Source of the DNA: Metopolophium dirhodum
Lineage: Eukaryota > Arthropoda > Insecta > Hemiptera > Aphididae
DNA: 64,000 nt
Assembly (NCBI RefSeq): GCF_019925205.1
Contig: NC_083566.1
Location: forward strand, 7,378,001-7,442,000
Reading direction: 5' to 3'
In this document: positions 25,441 through 37,800 of the stretch, in pieces
Layout of the letters: each line of letters begins with the position of its first letter
Position numbering within the stretch: position 1 is the first letter of the stretch
Translations under genes and position numbers: made by a program
Notes under the pieces: generated by a model
Told to the model about the DNA's origin: nothing
Databases searched by the model: none
Seen by the model: the letters and a program-made list of their open reading frames with translations, nothing else

Positions 25441-28400
25441 AATACAAAGCAAGTGCGAAATGAACTATAAGTATATATGCGTCGTTTCAGTATTTTTCAG
25501 TGTAAAAGAAGAACGTGCATAAATTACCTAAAATTAAATGTAGGTATACAATTACATTTTTGTTCTGGTAGGTATACATAATATTGTTATGTAAAAATTA
25601 AAAATAATAATTATCAATTACCCATCAAATATAGTAAGTTTAGTCTGAAATTAAAAAATGTCAATAAATACTTGTCTACATATTATAATATTAACTTACA
25701 CGAATAATATTTGACAGTGCATTCCATAAATTCCTAATTAGCTTTTAAATGTTATATTGTAGTTTATGGTACTCCATTCAGGTGTGGTCAAGGCTATCAC
25801 TCAGTATATGAGTTATAAAAAAAAAAATACGAACTTAAACGATCATTATTTTAACAGTTGATTGAAATTATTTACTGTTACAAACATTTTGTAATATTAC
25901 CTTTTATGTGTTTTGTGGACTTTCAAATGATATTCCAATCCAATCAAAAATATTGCACTATTTTATAATATGTGTTATATCACCTATATCTAACTTTAAA
26001 GGAAAGTTAACAGCTCACAACGTCATTTAACACTACAAAATATACTTCTTAAATCTCATTGATAAATCTATACGCTGTATAGTCTATAGTTAAAATGTGT
26101 ATAATTTTAATTGTTCATTAATTATTGTTTAGAGTATAATAGTTCATTGACATTAAAGATATTTTTTAGATTATACATATTTTTTTTTGAACCTTAAACG
26201 CTTTTAAGTTTAAGTTTTTAAGTATTTGAATTATTTTGTCAAAACCAATGAGCCTGAATTTATCTTAAATTTCAAAAAGGTATACTACCCACGTTATGTT
26301 AGTATTAACAATTATCACTTTTCTTAATTTAAAAGTATTGGGAAGTCATCCTCTTTCAAAATGGATGAAATATCAACAGGTACTTTATTGAACACGTTCC
26401 ATTAGTATATAGTAAGAAGACAAGAAGTATAGTGTGGTTTTAACATTGTATACATTTCATAGATTCTAGTTATTGTTAAAATACAAAAATCAATTAATAA
26501 CCATTAATATAACTTCTGTGTTTCGAATGCCCAAAAAAAAAATCAGCGTCAAAAGTATGTGCATTTAAAAGTTTGAAACTTTTGCAGAAGAAAATCATGG
26601 TGTCCGTGTTTAACACTTTTGGGGTAGGTATAGTAGTGTTCACACAAATCCCCAATGATGTCGGTACAAAAAGCGAAAAACATATTGAAGTGAGTCTTGA
26701 AAATAAAATAAAAACCTATACGTCCTATACGTCTGATCACAACCGATAGCCAGTATACGTCCCTCAGAGATAAGACTTCGATTGGCCGATGTCCAGTGGC
26801 ATATTAATTACAGGGTACCATTATGGGGCGGAGATAGATACCACTTTGATAAATATTTGTTATATATCATTTTTTGCAATCTGAGAAACTAATAATATGT
26901 ATATTATATTCACTTACGGGTATTTTTATAATGCAGACAAAACATGAGTCCGTAGTAAGTAGTTTGTAATATTTTATTAAATATCAAATAATTATAGATA
27001 ACAATTAATGCCCAAGTACCCAATGTCAAATCTGATAAAATAAACATGGGATATTGATATTTTTAATGTATACACTTTATATCATATTAAAATGTGCTAT
27101 AACAAAGTATAATTAATAATTATAGTAGTTGTAGACTATCTAGCAAAAAAATCTAACACGTATAAAGGATATCCTTGGGTTGCCTTTTTCCCCGTTTAGT
27201 GTCCAATAAAGTCAACCATTAAAAGTTGTAGGAAAGTTAAATATTTCAAAAAGTTTTCATTAGTTTAAATTTACCATTACTTCATAATTTTAGAAAATGT
27301 ATCACGCATCAGTCATCATTATAACGTAAGACTGCATAATTTGACTTTTCAAATTTAATTTTTTAATTATTCAGTACTTATTTAACTTGTAATCGAATTT
27401 ATCAATTTTTATCTAACATAAAAAATTATAATCTATTATTTAGTAAACTAAATATTTTAATTTTAATTTTCTTTTTTGCTATAAGATATTTACAATCTAT
27501 CCTAAACAGAAAAATATTATTCAAATGTAATTAAGATACGATTCCCCAAAATTTTCAAATTTAAAAAAATGTATTATTTAATCTGAGTTTTCATCCAATT
27601 CCTAATTTATGTTTAATGCATAAATGCAAATTATTTTTAACTTAACTATCTGCACTACTAACACAGAACATCAGGTTACGAATCTACTTTTCTTTTGTTA
27701 GCTTCAATACATTTTCTAGAGTTATAATATAAACCCACGTTTTACGAGTATTTACGGATTTTTAATATAATCACTATGTGGTGACAACACGTTTATATTA
27801 GCCAATTAACAATATGACACTAAACATAATTTAATATAATATACCCTATACGTGCACATTGCATATTCTATAGATATATAATGATGCCCAGTTAAAATGT
27901 ACAAATTGAAACACGAATAATAATTATAGCAAATAGAATGTTCTAATAATACATAATTATTATTTCAGTTTATTATGAGGAATCCCTTAAGATTGACAAA
28001 TGTAAATTAAAATAGGTACATATGAAATAATGAAAATGATTAAAATAAAATATAAATATGTTAAGTTAAAATTATAAGATTATGTCATATAATTTATCAA
28101 TATTGTAACTAAAAAAATAAATAATATAGAAATGCATATTATTATAAAAAAAATATGTAATGTACCTATTCTAATATTTTCTCCATACAAATATATTCTA
28201 TCGAAGATAAGTGCTTGCATCCTCACAATTGTTTTTATTGCCGCTCTAATATTTTATGACATCGTTTAAATAGTAATTCTATAAGAATCTCACACGCTGT
28301 TACAACACGATTTGCCCTTTAGTCGTTTAGGTCACCTCGGTGAAATTAATTTGTTTAACCTCTAGACCTCTGCCTCGACAGAATTGTTTTTTTTAGCTCG

Positions 28401-29160
28401 ACTTTAATTTTGTTAATGCTATATTTGGTTGATTTTTCAATTATTTTAACTTTTCACTGTATATGCGTGGTGTGCAGTATCATGATAATATACTTCAACA
28501 TTTTAACACATAATAAATAAGAATTTTCAAAAATTGAACAAACAAAACTGCTGTTGTTCAATTGAGTGTTCTAGATTTTGTATATTATCATAAAGTATAA
28601 AATAATATAAAATCAATTTATATTGGTTAATAATAAAAATCAACAGGTTTGATTTGAGAATAATTTTAAAGACATAAATCACAATTCACAATTATTTTTA
28701 CCTGTAATGAAAGTTAAATGTTAAGCTATAACTTAAATATTAGTAAATTTATTTCATCATACGCATATAACTATATAAAATAAGTATAGCCAATATGGGT
28801 ACTATTTACTATTATCATTACCCAATCAATTTCTTACATTACTAATGATTTGAATACCTACCTAGGGTAATACTACCCTTACCCTTACTCCTTTTATACG
28901 CACGTGGAACCCATTTATTGTACCTATATGCTACACATGTAGAAAAAAAGAGCTAATACTCTTATGTTATATTAAGTAGGTACTAAAATCAACATTTAGA
29001 CTACCTACCTATTTACGATAATTTGATTTGTCAAAATATTATTCTCACGTTATGCATTTGGAATTCTCTTATAAAGTTATATGGATATAGATAGGTACAT
29101 GATACACGTCGTATTATTTATCCGATAAAAATGTGAACATTGGCTGAATAATGTTTTTAA
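25441..29160. other. AT-rich desert containing one hAT-like terminus at 26792
   Basis: Near 26792 the sequence reads CAGTGGCATATTAATTACAG followed by a G-rich GGGGCGGAG. This resembles the end of the hAT-like repeat that also appears at 55664. No matching second end or target duplication was found nearby, so it is a fragment. Nothing else can be supported. Confidence 0.45.
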
Positions 29161-29537
29161 CGTCTTGTCGTCAACGTGTTTTATGCACAATAACAATGGA
29201 CATTGGTTTTAATACATTTGCCAGTTATAGTTCGTAACAATATTTATCTTCGATTTTATATCTTCATTATTATGATTACATTCTGCAGACACCGCAAATA
29301 CTTCAACTTATTCCTGTAAAAGCGTTGCACTTGTTCTGTGGTTGCACATCATAATGACGTAACGCTCTTTGATTTGTGCAATAGATAAGGGGTTTGACAA
29401 AGTTATTGAGTGCACAAAAAGATATTCAAAGATTTTATATTGCTCGAGTCAGTGATGATATAGGCAGGTAACAACATTTGCGCATTGCCGTGTAAAACCG
29501 TAGACTCGAAGGAAAACCGTATTATAATTAATAACAA

Positions 29538-29575
29538 TATATAAACTGCAGCAGTATTGTAATATTTAAACAGTG
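29538..29575 (+). promoter_or_regulatory. Candidate core promoter: TATA box plus initiator
   Basis: A consensus TATATAAA lies at 29538-29545, and a CAGT initiator-like site at 29571-29574 has its A 34 bases from the start of the TATA box, close to the usual insect spacing. An ATG opening a signal-peptide-like frame follows 26 bases later. TATA motifs are frequent in AT-rich DNA, so the argument rests on spacing and on what follows. Confidence 0.3.
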
Positions 29576-29597
29576 AAAAAATAACGGTAGGTCAAAA

Positions 29598-29693
29598 ATG
29601 TATACAAAAATACGATATATTATCCTGATTGGCGTGTTATTTCTAACGCATGCGTATTATCAACTCTTCGTTTTTGGCGTTTATTTTAGATGA
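29598..29693 (+). CDS. Candidate small secreted peptide or signal-peptide first exon
   Basis: ATG at 29598 (CAAAAATGT) opens a 31-codon frame ending at TGA 29691-29693. The N-terminus has the classic signal-peptide layout: basic start MYTKIRY, hydrophobic core IILIGVLFL, then THA as a signal-peptidase site before YYQLFVFG. A TATA box and initiator sit upstream at ordinary distances, giving a short 5' leader. Either this is a complete micropeptide with a 12-residue mature part, or exon 1 of a longer secreted protein. GTATTA at 29654 could be a donor leaving the signal sequence intact. In aphids, first exons encoding only a signal peptide are known for salivary effector genes, including the microexon-rich bicycle family, but I have not identified downstream exons. 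Chance is a real alternative. Confidence 0.25.
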   Translation: MYTKIRYIILIGVLFLTHAYYQLFVFGVYFR

Positions 29694-32140
29694 CGGCTGT
29701 GTTCGATGAGACATTTAGGTTTAATTTAATCATTACGATTTTCCGTTTGGACAATTTGTCCAGCGATCGGATTCGTTTTAACAGTATTATTATTATTACT
29801 ATTATTATTATTCAACTATGTTTCGTACGCACCTATACTGCACGTCGTATAATATATTAAAGACGCATACATAATATTATTGTTATTATTATTAAAAGCC
29901 GTGCAGAGTCCGCACGTGAAACCCAATCCGGTCGCGATCGTTTAGCGGCATTAGTATAAGTATCTACATGTATATTAATATAATGCAGTACCTATATTAT
30001 AATATTCACATAAAATACATCGAGCTTGCCGATGGATCACGACAAACGCGTACGCGGTTTAAGTCTCCTCGTCCCGCTAAATACTGACACATATAATAGT
30101 ATCTATACATTTGCACGTGCAAACACCGTGTGAGTCATGTGTGTGTGTGTGTGTGTGTGTGTGAGTTTGAGAGAGAGAGAAAGGATGACTCTCGTGCGAG
30201 CGTACACCGATATGGCGAGAAAATAATACACGGTAAACGGGGAAAAATAAAAAAAAAAGAAAGGTTGAGTTACACAACGACACGGAACATAATATATTAT
30301 ATTGTTATAAATATATAGGTATTTACCACACCCGCGGTATGGGTATACCAGCTATATTATAACGACGCATAGATACACTGGAGCGCGTGGAGAGCAATTA
30401 ACCCGATGTATAACGGTTTGATTTGTGGCATCACGACCAGTCAATATTATTATTATTAACGTGTTATATATATTATAATATTGTTTACCCTGCGCGCATT
30501 CCCACGATCCGGTTTCAAACACTTTGGACGCGGTAATAACATTGCAACACCCGCAATATACATAATGCGTGTACACAACATTAAATATATATATAGGTAC
30601 TATAATATATAATAATATGTGTGTATGTAATATGTATATTTTATATATAAATATATATTACTATATAATGCTGCGAGAGCTCCGATAACGCCGTTGTGCA
30701 TAAAAAATTACCTATGTATGTATAATATAATATATTATATTTATGTGTGTGTGTGTGTGTTATTATTATTATAAAAAGCAAACGGTACATTATTATAATG
30801 ATGATGCGCGGTATAAGTTATTGCGATGCGCAGATACGCCAAATCTCCGAATCCTTCTGAAAATCAACGTACCTACCTACAACTATAGACATACTTACTC
30901 CGATATCGAATATGTCTCCGCAGTAGTATATTACCTGCGACAATATAACTGTACTGACCGAAATATTATGGAATATTATGCAAACCATCACACAACTGCA
31001 GCACACGTCTAAATTGCATTTCGAAAACGCGTACCGAGTACCTTCCAAGTCCCTAACCGTGACAAGGGTCGCGCGTGGGCGCGAGCGAGCGTCCGTTTGT
31101 TATTCTCCGTATTATTATTATCTCGCAGTGGTCGAAACGCTGATTTTCGGATCCCTCGTCGGACTTTTCGTATATATATATATATATACACATATAATAT
31201 AATATACCTATGTACACACACCTCGTCCGGCGGCTTAGAACCCCCGCAGTTATCCGTCCACCACCACTCACCCGCCACCGGTAACACCACCCCCGCCGCT
31301 GCCACCACAAATGACCATAGTTTTAGACTTCCCGAAATTCCGTATAATATAACTATATGCAGCGTGCGTTGCGTTCTGTCGGGATTTACCACTCTCTGGC
31401 CCTAGAGATGGTATATACGAGTGTAGGTATATATACTAGACTATTGCAACACTATACGCCGCCGCCCCCGCCCTATCCGGTCTCACGGATAACTGACATT
31501 TTGTAACGTGCGATCGATAGACGGAACTATTATAATAATATACTGTAACACTTCGGCTCTATGACACCGAAGATGGTCTTCGTTATTTCTTGTTACAAGT
31601 ACAGGGTCCGTCGTATTTAAAAAACAACAATCCCTTCCACGTGTATCGAAAGTCGTGTATCTACCGTCGAAAGTCATCGAAAATTCCAATTGCGTCCACA
31701 CAACAGTGGTTTTTTTTTTTAATACTCTATAGTATAGTTCGTTGAAAATAACAATACCTACCTACAGCTGCCCTTAGTCTTATTGAACCATTACAAATTA
31801 AAATAATATATACACATATATTTCAATCGCAATACAATGCTCGGCACACGATATCACATACAACGCAATAATCTTTTAATCGATTGAGACCGACCGATTG
31901 TACATAGGTGCGTGTAGTGAATAATGTATAAATTATAAACCGTTTAATTATATACAACACGGCGAATAACGTCGTGTAAAAGGTGCTGCACGTAGGTGTT
32001 TCTAATGTCCCCGATTAAACGATTAGATTTATAGTTGTGGAGTAATACATATTTTTAACAATAATTATATAATATAGTAATCGCTCGTTTGTTATTGTAT
32101 TCTGCACAGTTCACCCTGTTTGTAAACATTTCAATACCGT
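29694..32140. other. CpG-containing island, no assigned gene
   Basis: The longest GC-enriched island in the left half, with TG (30138-30163), GA (30169-30180) and TG/ATT (30744-30775) microsatellites and TATA repeats. Frames at 31009-31405 are P/T-rich on + and R/G-rich on minus but carry no motif. If the 29.6-kb frame is a first exon, later exons would lie here or beyond. Confidence 0.4.
30138..30163. repeat. (GT)n microsatellite
   Basis: About 13 units, closely followed by a GA repeat. Confidence 0.97.
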
Positions 32141-35100
32141 TTATTTGTTTAGTATAAAATTAATGAATTGCATCTAGTAGGTACCATCTATAAGTACTAT
32201 AAAAAAAAATAATTGGTTTTAAATTTATTAATAAAATATTATTTTTCGATCCAATATGTTATACTTATAACATTCTGGTTTCTGATTTAATGTGTAGGTA
32301 TAAAATTATTATTATTATTATTATTATTATATGTTGATATTTGTAGAGGTACCTATATGCCTAATATTGATGTTGTAATTTGTTTATTAACAAAATTAAT
32401 AAGTAGGTACCTACGTCTGGGTCATAATGTGACATTGACATTAGGATTGTTTTTACAATTAGAAAACAGGCAATTATAATTGCATTTTAACATTTGACTA
32501 TTAAATTAGGTACAGTTTAAAGAAATGTACGTGAAGGTTTCTTGGGTCACAGTTGAATTAATATGTACTAACCTATTAATTACATTACCGTAGTATTTAA
32601 ATTACTGTTATTTGTATTTTCATGACAGTTGGTGCCTATACTCATGATAAAAAGAAAACAATTATAGTTATGCTTAAAAAAATGTTTAATGTAATGTAAA
32701 CATAATATATATTTTATAAAAAGAAAACCCAATCTAGGATACAGAGATCAAATATGAGCCTCGTCAAACATCTATTATACATTACAAAAACATTTAAAAC
32801 TTACTGATGAATTACTAGTTGACATTTTGGATTCGGTAGGTGGTACATACAAATTATCAAACAAATTATCCACTAAATAATATACAGTAAAATGGATTTC
32901 CTTTGAAAAACAGAAGTTTGTATCACCGCAGTACACTTCTTAAATAATACAGACTATTTCAAGAATTCAAAAATATTGTAGTCTTTATGTCTATGGTATT
33001 TAAAAATTCCAAAAATTAGAATTTGAATAAATTAATTACTAAAGTAAAAAATGAGGATGTATTTTATCCTTGATAAATCACTTTTGTATATATAAATTAT
33101 TATAATTCACCATTTTTTACCTTGTAAATATTATAGATACTAAACTATTTACAAGATATTACAGTACTTACCTTAGTCATGTAAATATGTTAATTATAAA
33201 TTTAACATTTTAAACTAATTTTGAAGCATTATTAACAATAATAAAATAAAAACTTTGTATGCAAAATAGTAATATTTTTAATACGTTAACCTATTATACA
33301 ACAATATTTTAAAATTAGAAATTTTAATAAAACAGTGTTTGACTTATAATTATTGGTAAATAATACGATTTCTGTAGTGTAATATTGATTAGTATAAATT
33401 AACTCACAGTACATTACATTTCATCTGTCATTCATATTATATTCAAAAATGAATACAATTACAATAATTTATGTCCTTAAATGTTGTTGTTTGAAATATT
33501 TATTATTGAAAATATAACAAATTTCTCAAGTGAAAGAAACACAATAATATATTATGTACATACAATTTACTGGCGTAAATATATATTAAACACTACAATT
33601 TGAATGATTATTTTAGAGAAATATCTAAATTTTCAATTAAATTGACATATTAAGATAAGGCTACAAATCGTACGTGCAATAACTAAAAATTATCCTCTAA
33701 GCAGCATGTTTAGTCCTAGATTATTTTAGAATAGTTTTGCAGTCTTACCTAATATATTTAATAAAAAAATACTGAATTGTATCATAAATCTTAAGATGAG
33801 TACAAAATATTATGTTTGTATCTGATAATTAAAATACAAAAATTTTAAGTAGATTTTTTTATTATCTTAAACCCACTCATTATTTTACGAAACATAAAAT
33901 TAATACTTCCAAATTCTATGTGTACTTGAAGAAAGATTTTTTATCAATCTCTATTTATCAAATTTATATCAAACTCTTATTAAAAAAAAATACACTTATT
34001 TGACCCTTCTTAAATTTTGAATATTTGGCATTTTCAATATAAATAATTATGACTCAACATATTTTTTCCGTTGTGAGAAATACATTTTGAAATATTATCT
34101 AAAGTACTTTTAAAAATTGTACGTTATATTTGATTTATTAGATTTCATTTCTATTCCAATGAATTTGATTAAAAAGACAATTTTTCTTTTAGATAATAAG
34201 ACAATTTGAATTATAAATACAGCGTAAGAATGAGTACAATGAGCTATTGTAGTTGTTATTAATTTATTAAAAATGTGTATACCTATAGTTGAAAAAATAA
34301 TAAATTTTAAAATGACAATATAAAAATTATTTTCTGTATGATTTTTATGAAATTAAATTCACTGTTAAATTATTAAAAATGTTATGTTTATAAGAGATCA
34401 GGGTTCCTGCTGTTTTAAAATATATTAATTAATAACCACTTAGAATAGGTCCTACATTCATGACATTTTTATTAAACTTAGCAAAATATTATCCAAACAC
34501 ATTTTATAGGATTAACCGGTGAACTGTGAAAAATAATAATATAAGCTTATAATAAATTATTTATATGGTTATCATTATGAATAATGTATTAGTACTTATG
34601 TTAAAACTATTGTTGTGTAAGACAAAATATGGTAGATAGTTATTTATAACTCATGTTTTAGTTGAGTGTTGCTTTTTACATAGATAATTGAACTCATCAA
34701 TAGTAAGTAATTAACTAGAAGACGTGATGGTAAATCTTAAAATGTATTCAGAATTATTTTCATATATCTAATGTTGGAAAAATAAGAGGTTATTCAATTT
34801 TAAATAACTTTAACTACTATTTAAAAAAAATAGTTTTACTAATTTAAAATGCTAGCTAATAAGTAATAATAGACTCTTTATGATATTAATAATTATTATA
34901 AATAATGAAATCATAATGTCTATCTATTAAAAACGTAAGTTACGTTATGTATGTATAATATATTAATATATAATATAGTATAATATTATTACTATATACA
35001 TTGTATATGTATATAACAGAGATTTTATATTGTTATAAATTTATTTAAACACTTTATTATTTATGAATGGTATTCACTTTTCTCTTTTTATGCTTCTTGA

Positions 35101-35430
35101 TTTATTAATTTGTTATTCATTTATTGGCTATGAAATTATTATAGCTATTCAGCTATTGTAGTAGGCACCTACACAATTCATATTTTTATATTTATTTTCA
35201 CTTTATAACTCTTAAATAATGTACTAACTGTAAAAGTCCCTGTTATCGTGTATTTTAACATAAATTTAAACTTAAACTCTATTTTTGAAATTTACTAATT
35301 TATATCATCGAATAACCATAAATTCGATTACCAATTTATTAGTGCTAGTGATAATACATTTTTTCTATCCACATACCAAAAAATCTTATTATATTGTGTA
35401 TTAAATATATATATTATTTTGGTTAGAAGG
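32141..35430. other. AT-rich desert
   Basis: No supported gene, and no open frame above 60 codons. Contains an ATT microsatellite at 32305-32331. Confidence 0.65.
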
Positions 35431-35898
35431 TACACTGCATAATTGGTGACCATTATCGTCATAAACTGGCACAACAAACGACCTGGTGGCAATTGCAGAG
35501 AAACATCACATCAAAATATGTTTGTCACCAATGAAGACGGGGAGAGGAGAGCAACTGTCGGTGCAGTATCTTATAACGTAACGTTGTTAGACGTGCCTAG
35601 GGATCGACATTTCGTCCAGGCCTCGTTGGCTGTAGATAAGCAAATGAGAGTGAGACAAAGAAGGGACCGAAGAGAGTGGTGTGTGAGAGAGAGCACAAAT
35701 GTGTGTGCGTGTGTTTAAACGGACAACAGGATGCAACGAAGGGTGTGCGTCCATCTCTATCCTAATAATATATTCAAAACCGACTGTAAAGGGCAGGAGA
35801 CAGGGTAGGTTTCTCCAAGACAATGGTTTTCTGGAAGGGTAGTAGTGGCTGTAGAGCGGAGGAGTGGGCTAAGTTCGGCCCGTTGTCATTTCCATCCC

Positions 35899-35906
35899 TA
35901 TATAAA
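35899..35906 (+). promoter_or_regulatory. TATA box in the GC-rich block
   Basis: TATATAAA inside a C+T-rich, low-A+T stretch, which makes a chance match less likely than elsewhere in the window. A start site would be expected near 35925-35935, where CTCACCTCTTC occurs. The first downstream ATG in good context is at 36016. Confidence 0.35.
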
Positions 35907-36015
35907 CCGCTCCCGCTCTTCCGCTCACCTCTTCGCCGCTCTTTCTCATTCACTCCCCGTATTTCTCCGTCTTACTCCGGTCAACCAACCCTCCGGAATT
36001 ATTGCATACATAACA

Positions 36016-36435
36016 ATGTCTTGGACGTGTGACGGGTTAAAGCCGCAAAGGAGAGAGAGATGGGATGATTGCGAGCGAGTGAATATGGGTCGTTGGGGGC
36101 AGGGGGAGGGAGAGCAAAATTGCTCGGGTCCGATTGCCTGGGCATTTCTCAAGACGTCCAGGGACGCCCCAATTAATACGGTTTGGATGGTCGGTGAGTG
36201 GAGGGGGGCCACACGGCTATCTCTCTACTTCTCTACCTACCTACCTACCTACCATCATATACAGGGACCGGACAATCGATATAACAGAACCTGGAGAATG
36301 CCCACCATCGCCACCACACTCTCGTCCTTAAGCGAAATTCGGACCTTCAAGACTGTTTCATCAACGTTAGCCGATTCCCTAGACCGCTACTTCAACCCTT
36401 TCTTGGCACCACCAGACCCCGCCACGCCACACTAG
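36016..36435 (+). CDS. Hypothetical 139-codon ORF in the GC-rich block
   Basis: ATG in good context (AACAATGT) opens 139 codons to TAG at 36433-36435. The product starts MSWTCDGLKPQRRERWDDCE and ends in a P-rich LAPPDPATPH. The same frame is open upstream to a GTG at 35845, but that is not a eukaryotic start. I recognise no domain, signal peptide or membrane span. A strong donor (TCG|GTGAGT at 36194) and a pyrimidine-rich acceptor ending CAG at 36264 would remove a 71-nt intron. Splicing would shift frame and soon stop this ORF, so the ORF and the intron are competing models. The CTAC repeat at 36233-36252 supplies the TYLPTY stretch. The locus may be a spliced non-coding RNA instead. Confidence 0.22.
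   Translation: MSWTCDGLKPQRRERWDDCERVNMGRWGQGEGEQNCSGPIAWAFLKTSRDAPINTVWMVGEWRGATRLSLYFSTYLPTYHHIQGPDNRYNRTWRMPTIATTLSSLSEIRTFKTVSSTLADSLDRYFNPFLAPPDPATPH
36194..36264 (+). other. Candidate 71-nt intron
   Basis: Starts GTGAGT and ends ATATACAG after a C/T-rich tract, a size typical of short insect introns. It competes with the unspliced 139-codon frame. Confidence 0.3.
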
Positions 36436-36741
36436 TCTCCAGTCTCAGGCACGACTTCACCGATAACCCTCTGGTTTAATTCCCTTTACCATTATCTCCG
36501 AGCACAAAAGGTAAACGCTACGTTAATTACAATGTTTAACAGCTCCACCCCTTTGTCCATCGCATCCTTACCCCCGCAGTTTCTCACACTTTGCGAGCAT
36601 TTATATCTGAAACATATTCCTCGGGTAATGGAATTTGTCCACCGACAAATTGTTCTGAATACGGTATCCATGCGCAACGCCTCTTGGTATAAGCATACAG
36701 CCCCACTTTCCAACATCAAAACTTGAACGTGGCCACCAAGA

Positions 36742-36747
36742 AAATAA
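36742..36747 (+). terminator. Candidate polyadenylation signal
   Basis: AATAAA at the right edge of the GC-rich block, about 300 bases after the stop of the 139-codon frame, consistent with the end of a short transcript. Confidence 0.25.
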
Positions 36748-36780
36748 ATCGATTTACGCAAAACAAAATGTTCTTTAAAA

Positions 36781-37800
36781 TAATAATTGTGTTGTTATAA
36801 AATATTTTTTTAACCTATTAAATAATTGAAAAACTATCGTTTATAATAAAGATAAAATATATTTGTCTATTAAAATAACTTTCAAAACACGTCCACTTAG
36901 TGACGTCGACATTTTGACTGACGTGCTTACTGCTTAGTTGCAATGAAAATGTCGTATATGAAAGTGGCATAAGTTTTGCAAGCATATCAAACTACTTAAG
37001 TAAATCTCCGACTTGGAAAGCATCTAAATTATTCAAATTCATAAATGTATTATCGTTCAGCATTAACGTTGCTACAATGCTACATCAATCAGAAATATAT
37101 TATAAGTATAACAAAAATATATATTATAATACTATAATGAAAATTAATTCAAAAAATACTTTAGAAAAGTGACACAATATTACTAGCATAGTTTACCATA
37201 ATTATTTAAAATGTCTAAAAATGTTTGTTATTTTAATAAATGAATAATTTTATATACGCATATCATTAATATATAAATTAATGCTTAATTTGTAAAGCTT
37301 TGTCTTTTACTAAGAATTATTATTAATTCCGTACATTGGATAATGTACCTAAAAAACATTTATTTGTTACATTTACATTATGAATGAACTTGAAAATGAA
37401 TACCTACACAAGTTTTAATTTAATTTGAACATTAAATACAGATCGAAAATTGATTTAATCGACAATCATAAATTTGTAAGTTTATTTAATTACCTATTTG
37501 AAATAAATCTAAGGTGATTTTATTGATAATAACAATTAATTACCAAAAATGCCTATCGGAAAAAGTGTATCACATTATTATGAACATTCATTAATGTATA
37601 ATTTCTATAATTTTTGTATTTTATACTGCAGTGTATTTGCACTGTATGATTAAAAATAATACTTGCAGTGATTACTTGATTAAAAAAAAAACAAAATGAC
37701 CATAGATTTACTCATTAGTCATTACAATATAATTATACAAGGATGCGTATGATTCATTCGACGCATTAGAAAACATAAAAAAAAAATAAAACGATATTAT
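36781..37800. other. AT-rich desert
   Basis: No supported feature. Confidence 0.6.

Larger units (their letters stand above)
35431..36780. other. Compositionally distinct GC-rich block, possible transcription unit
   Basis: About 1.35 kb that lacks the TAATATTAT, ATT and GGTACC texture of the rest of the window and has sharp borders with AT-rich DNA on both sides. It holds a TATA box, the longest ATG-initiated frame of the window, a good donor-acceptor pair and an AATAAA near its right edge. It could be a host gene, a long non-coding RNA, or an inserted or transferred segment. I recognise no protein in it. Confidence 0.5.

Noticed and set aside
26792..26840. Complete hAT-like element starting at CAGTGGC
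   Set aside because: Only one terminus is visible; no matching end or copy of the 8-bp flank was found, so only a fragment is noted.
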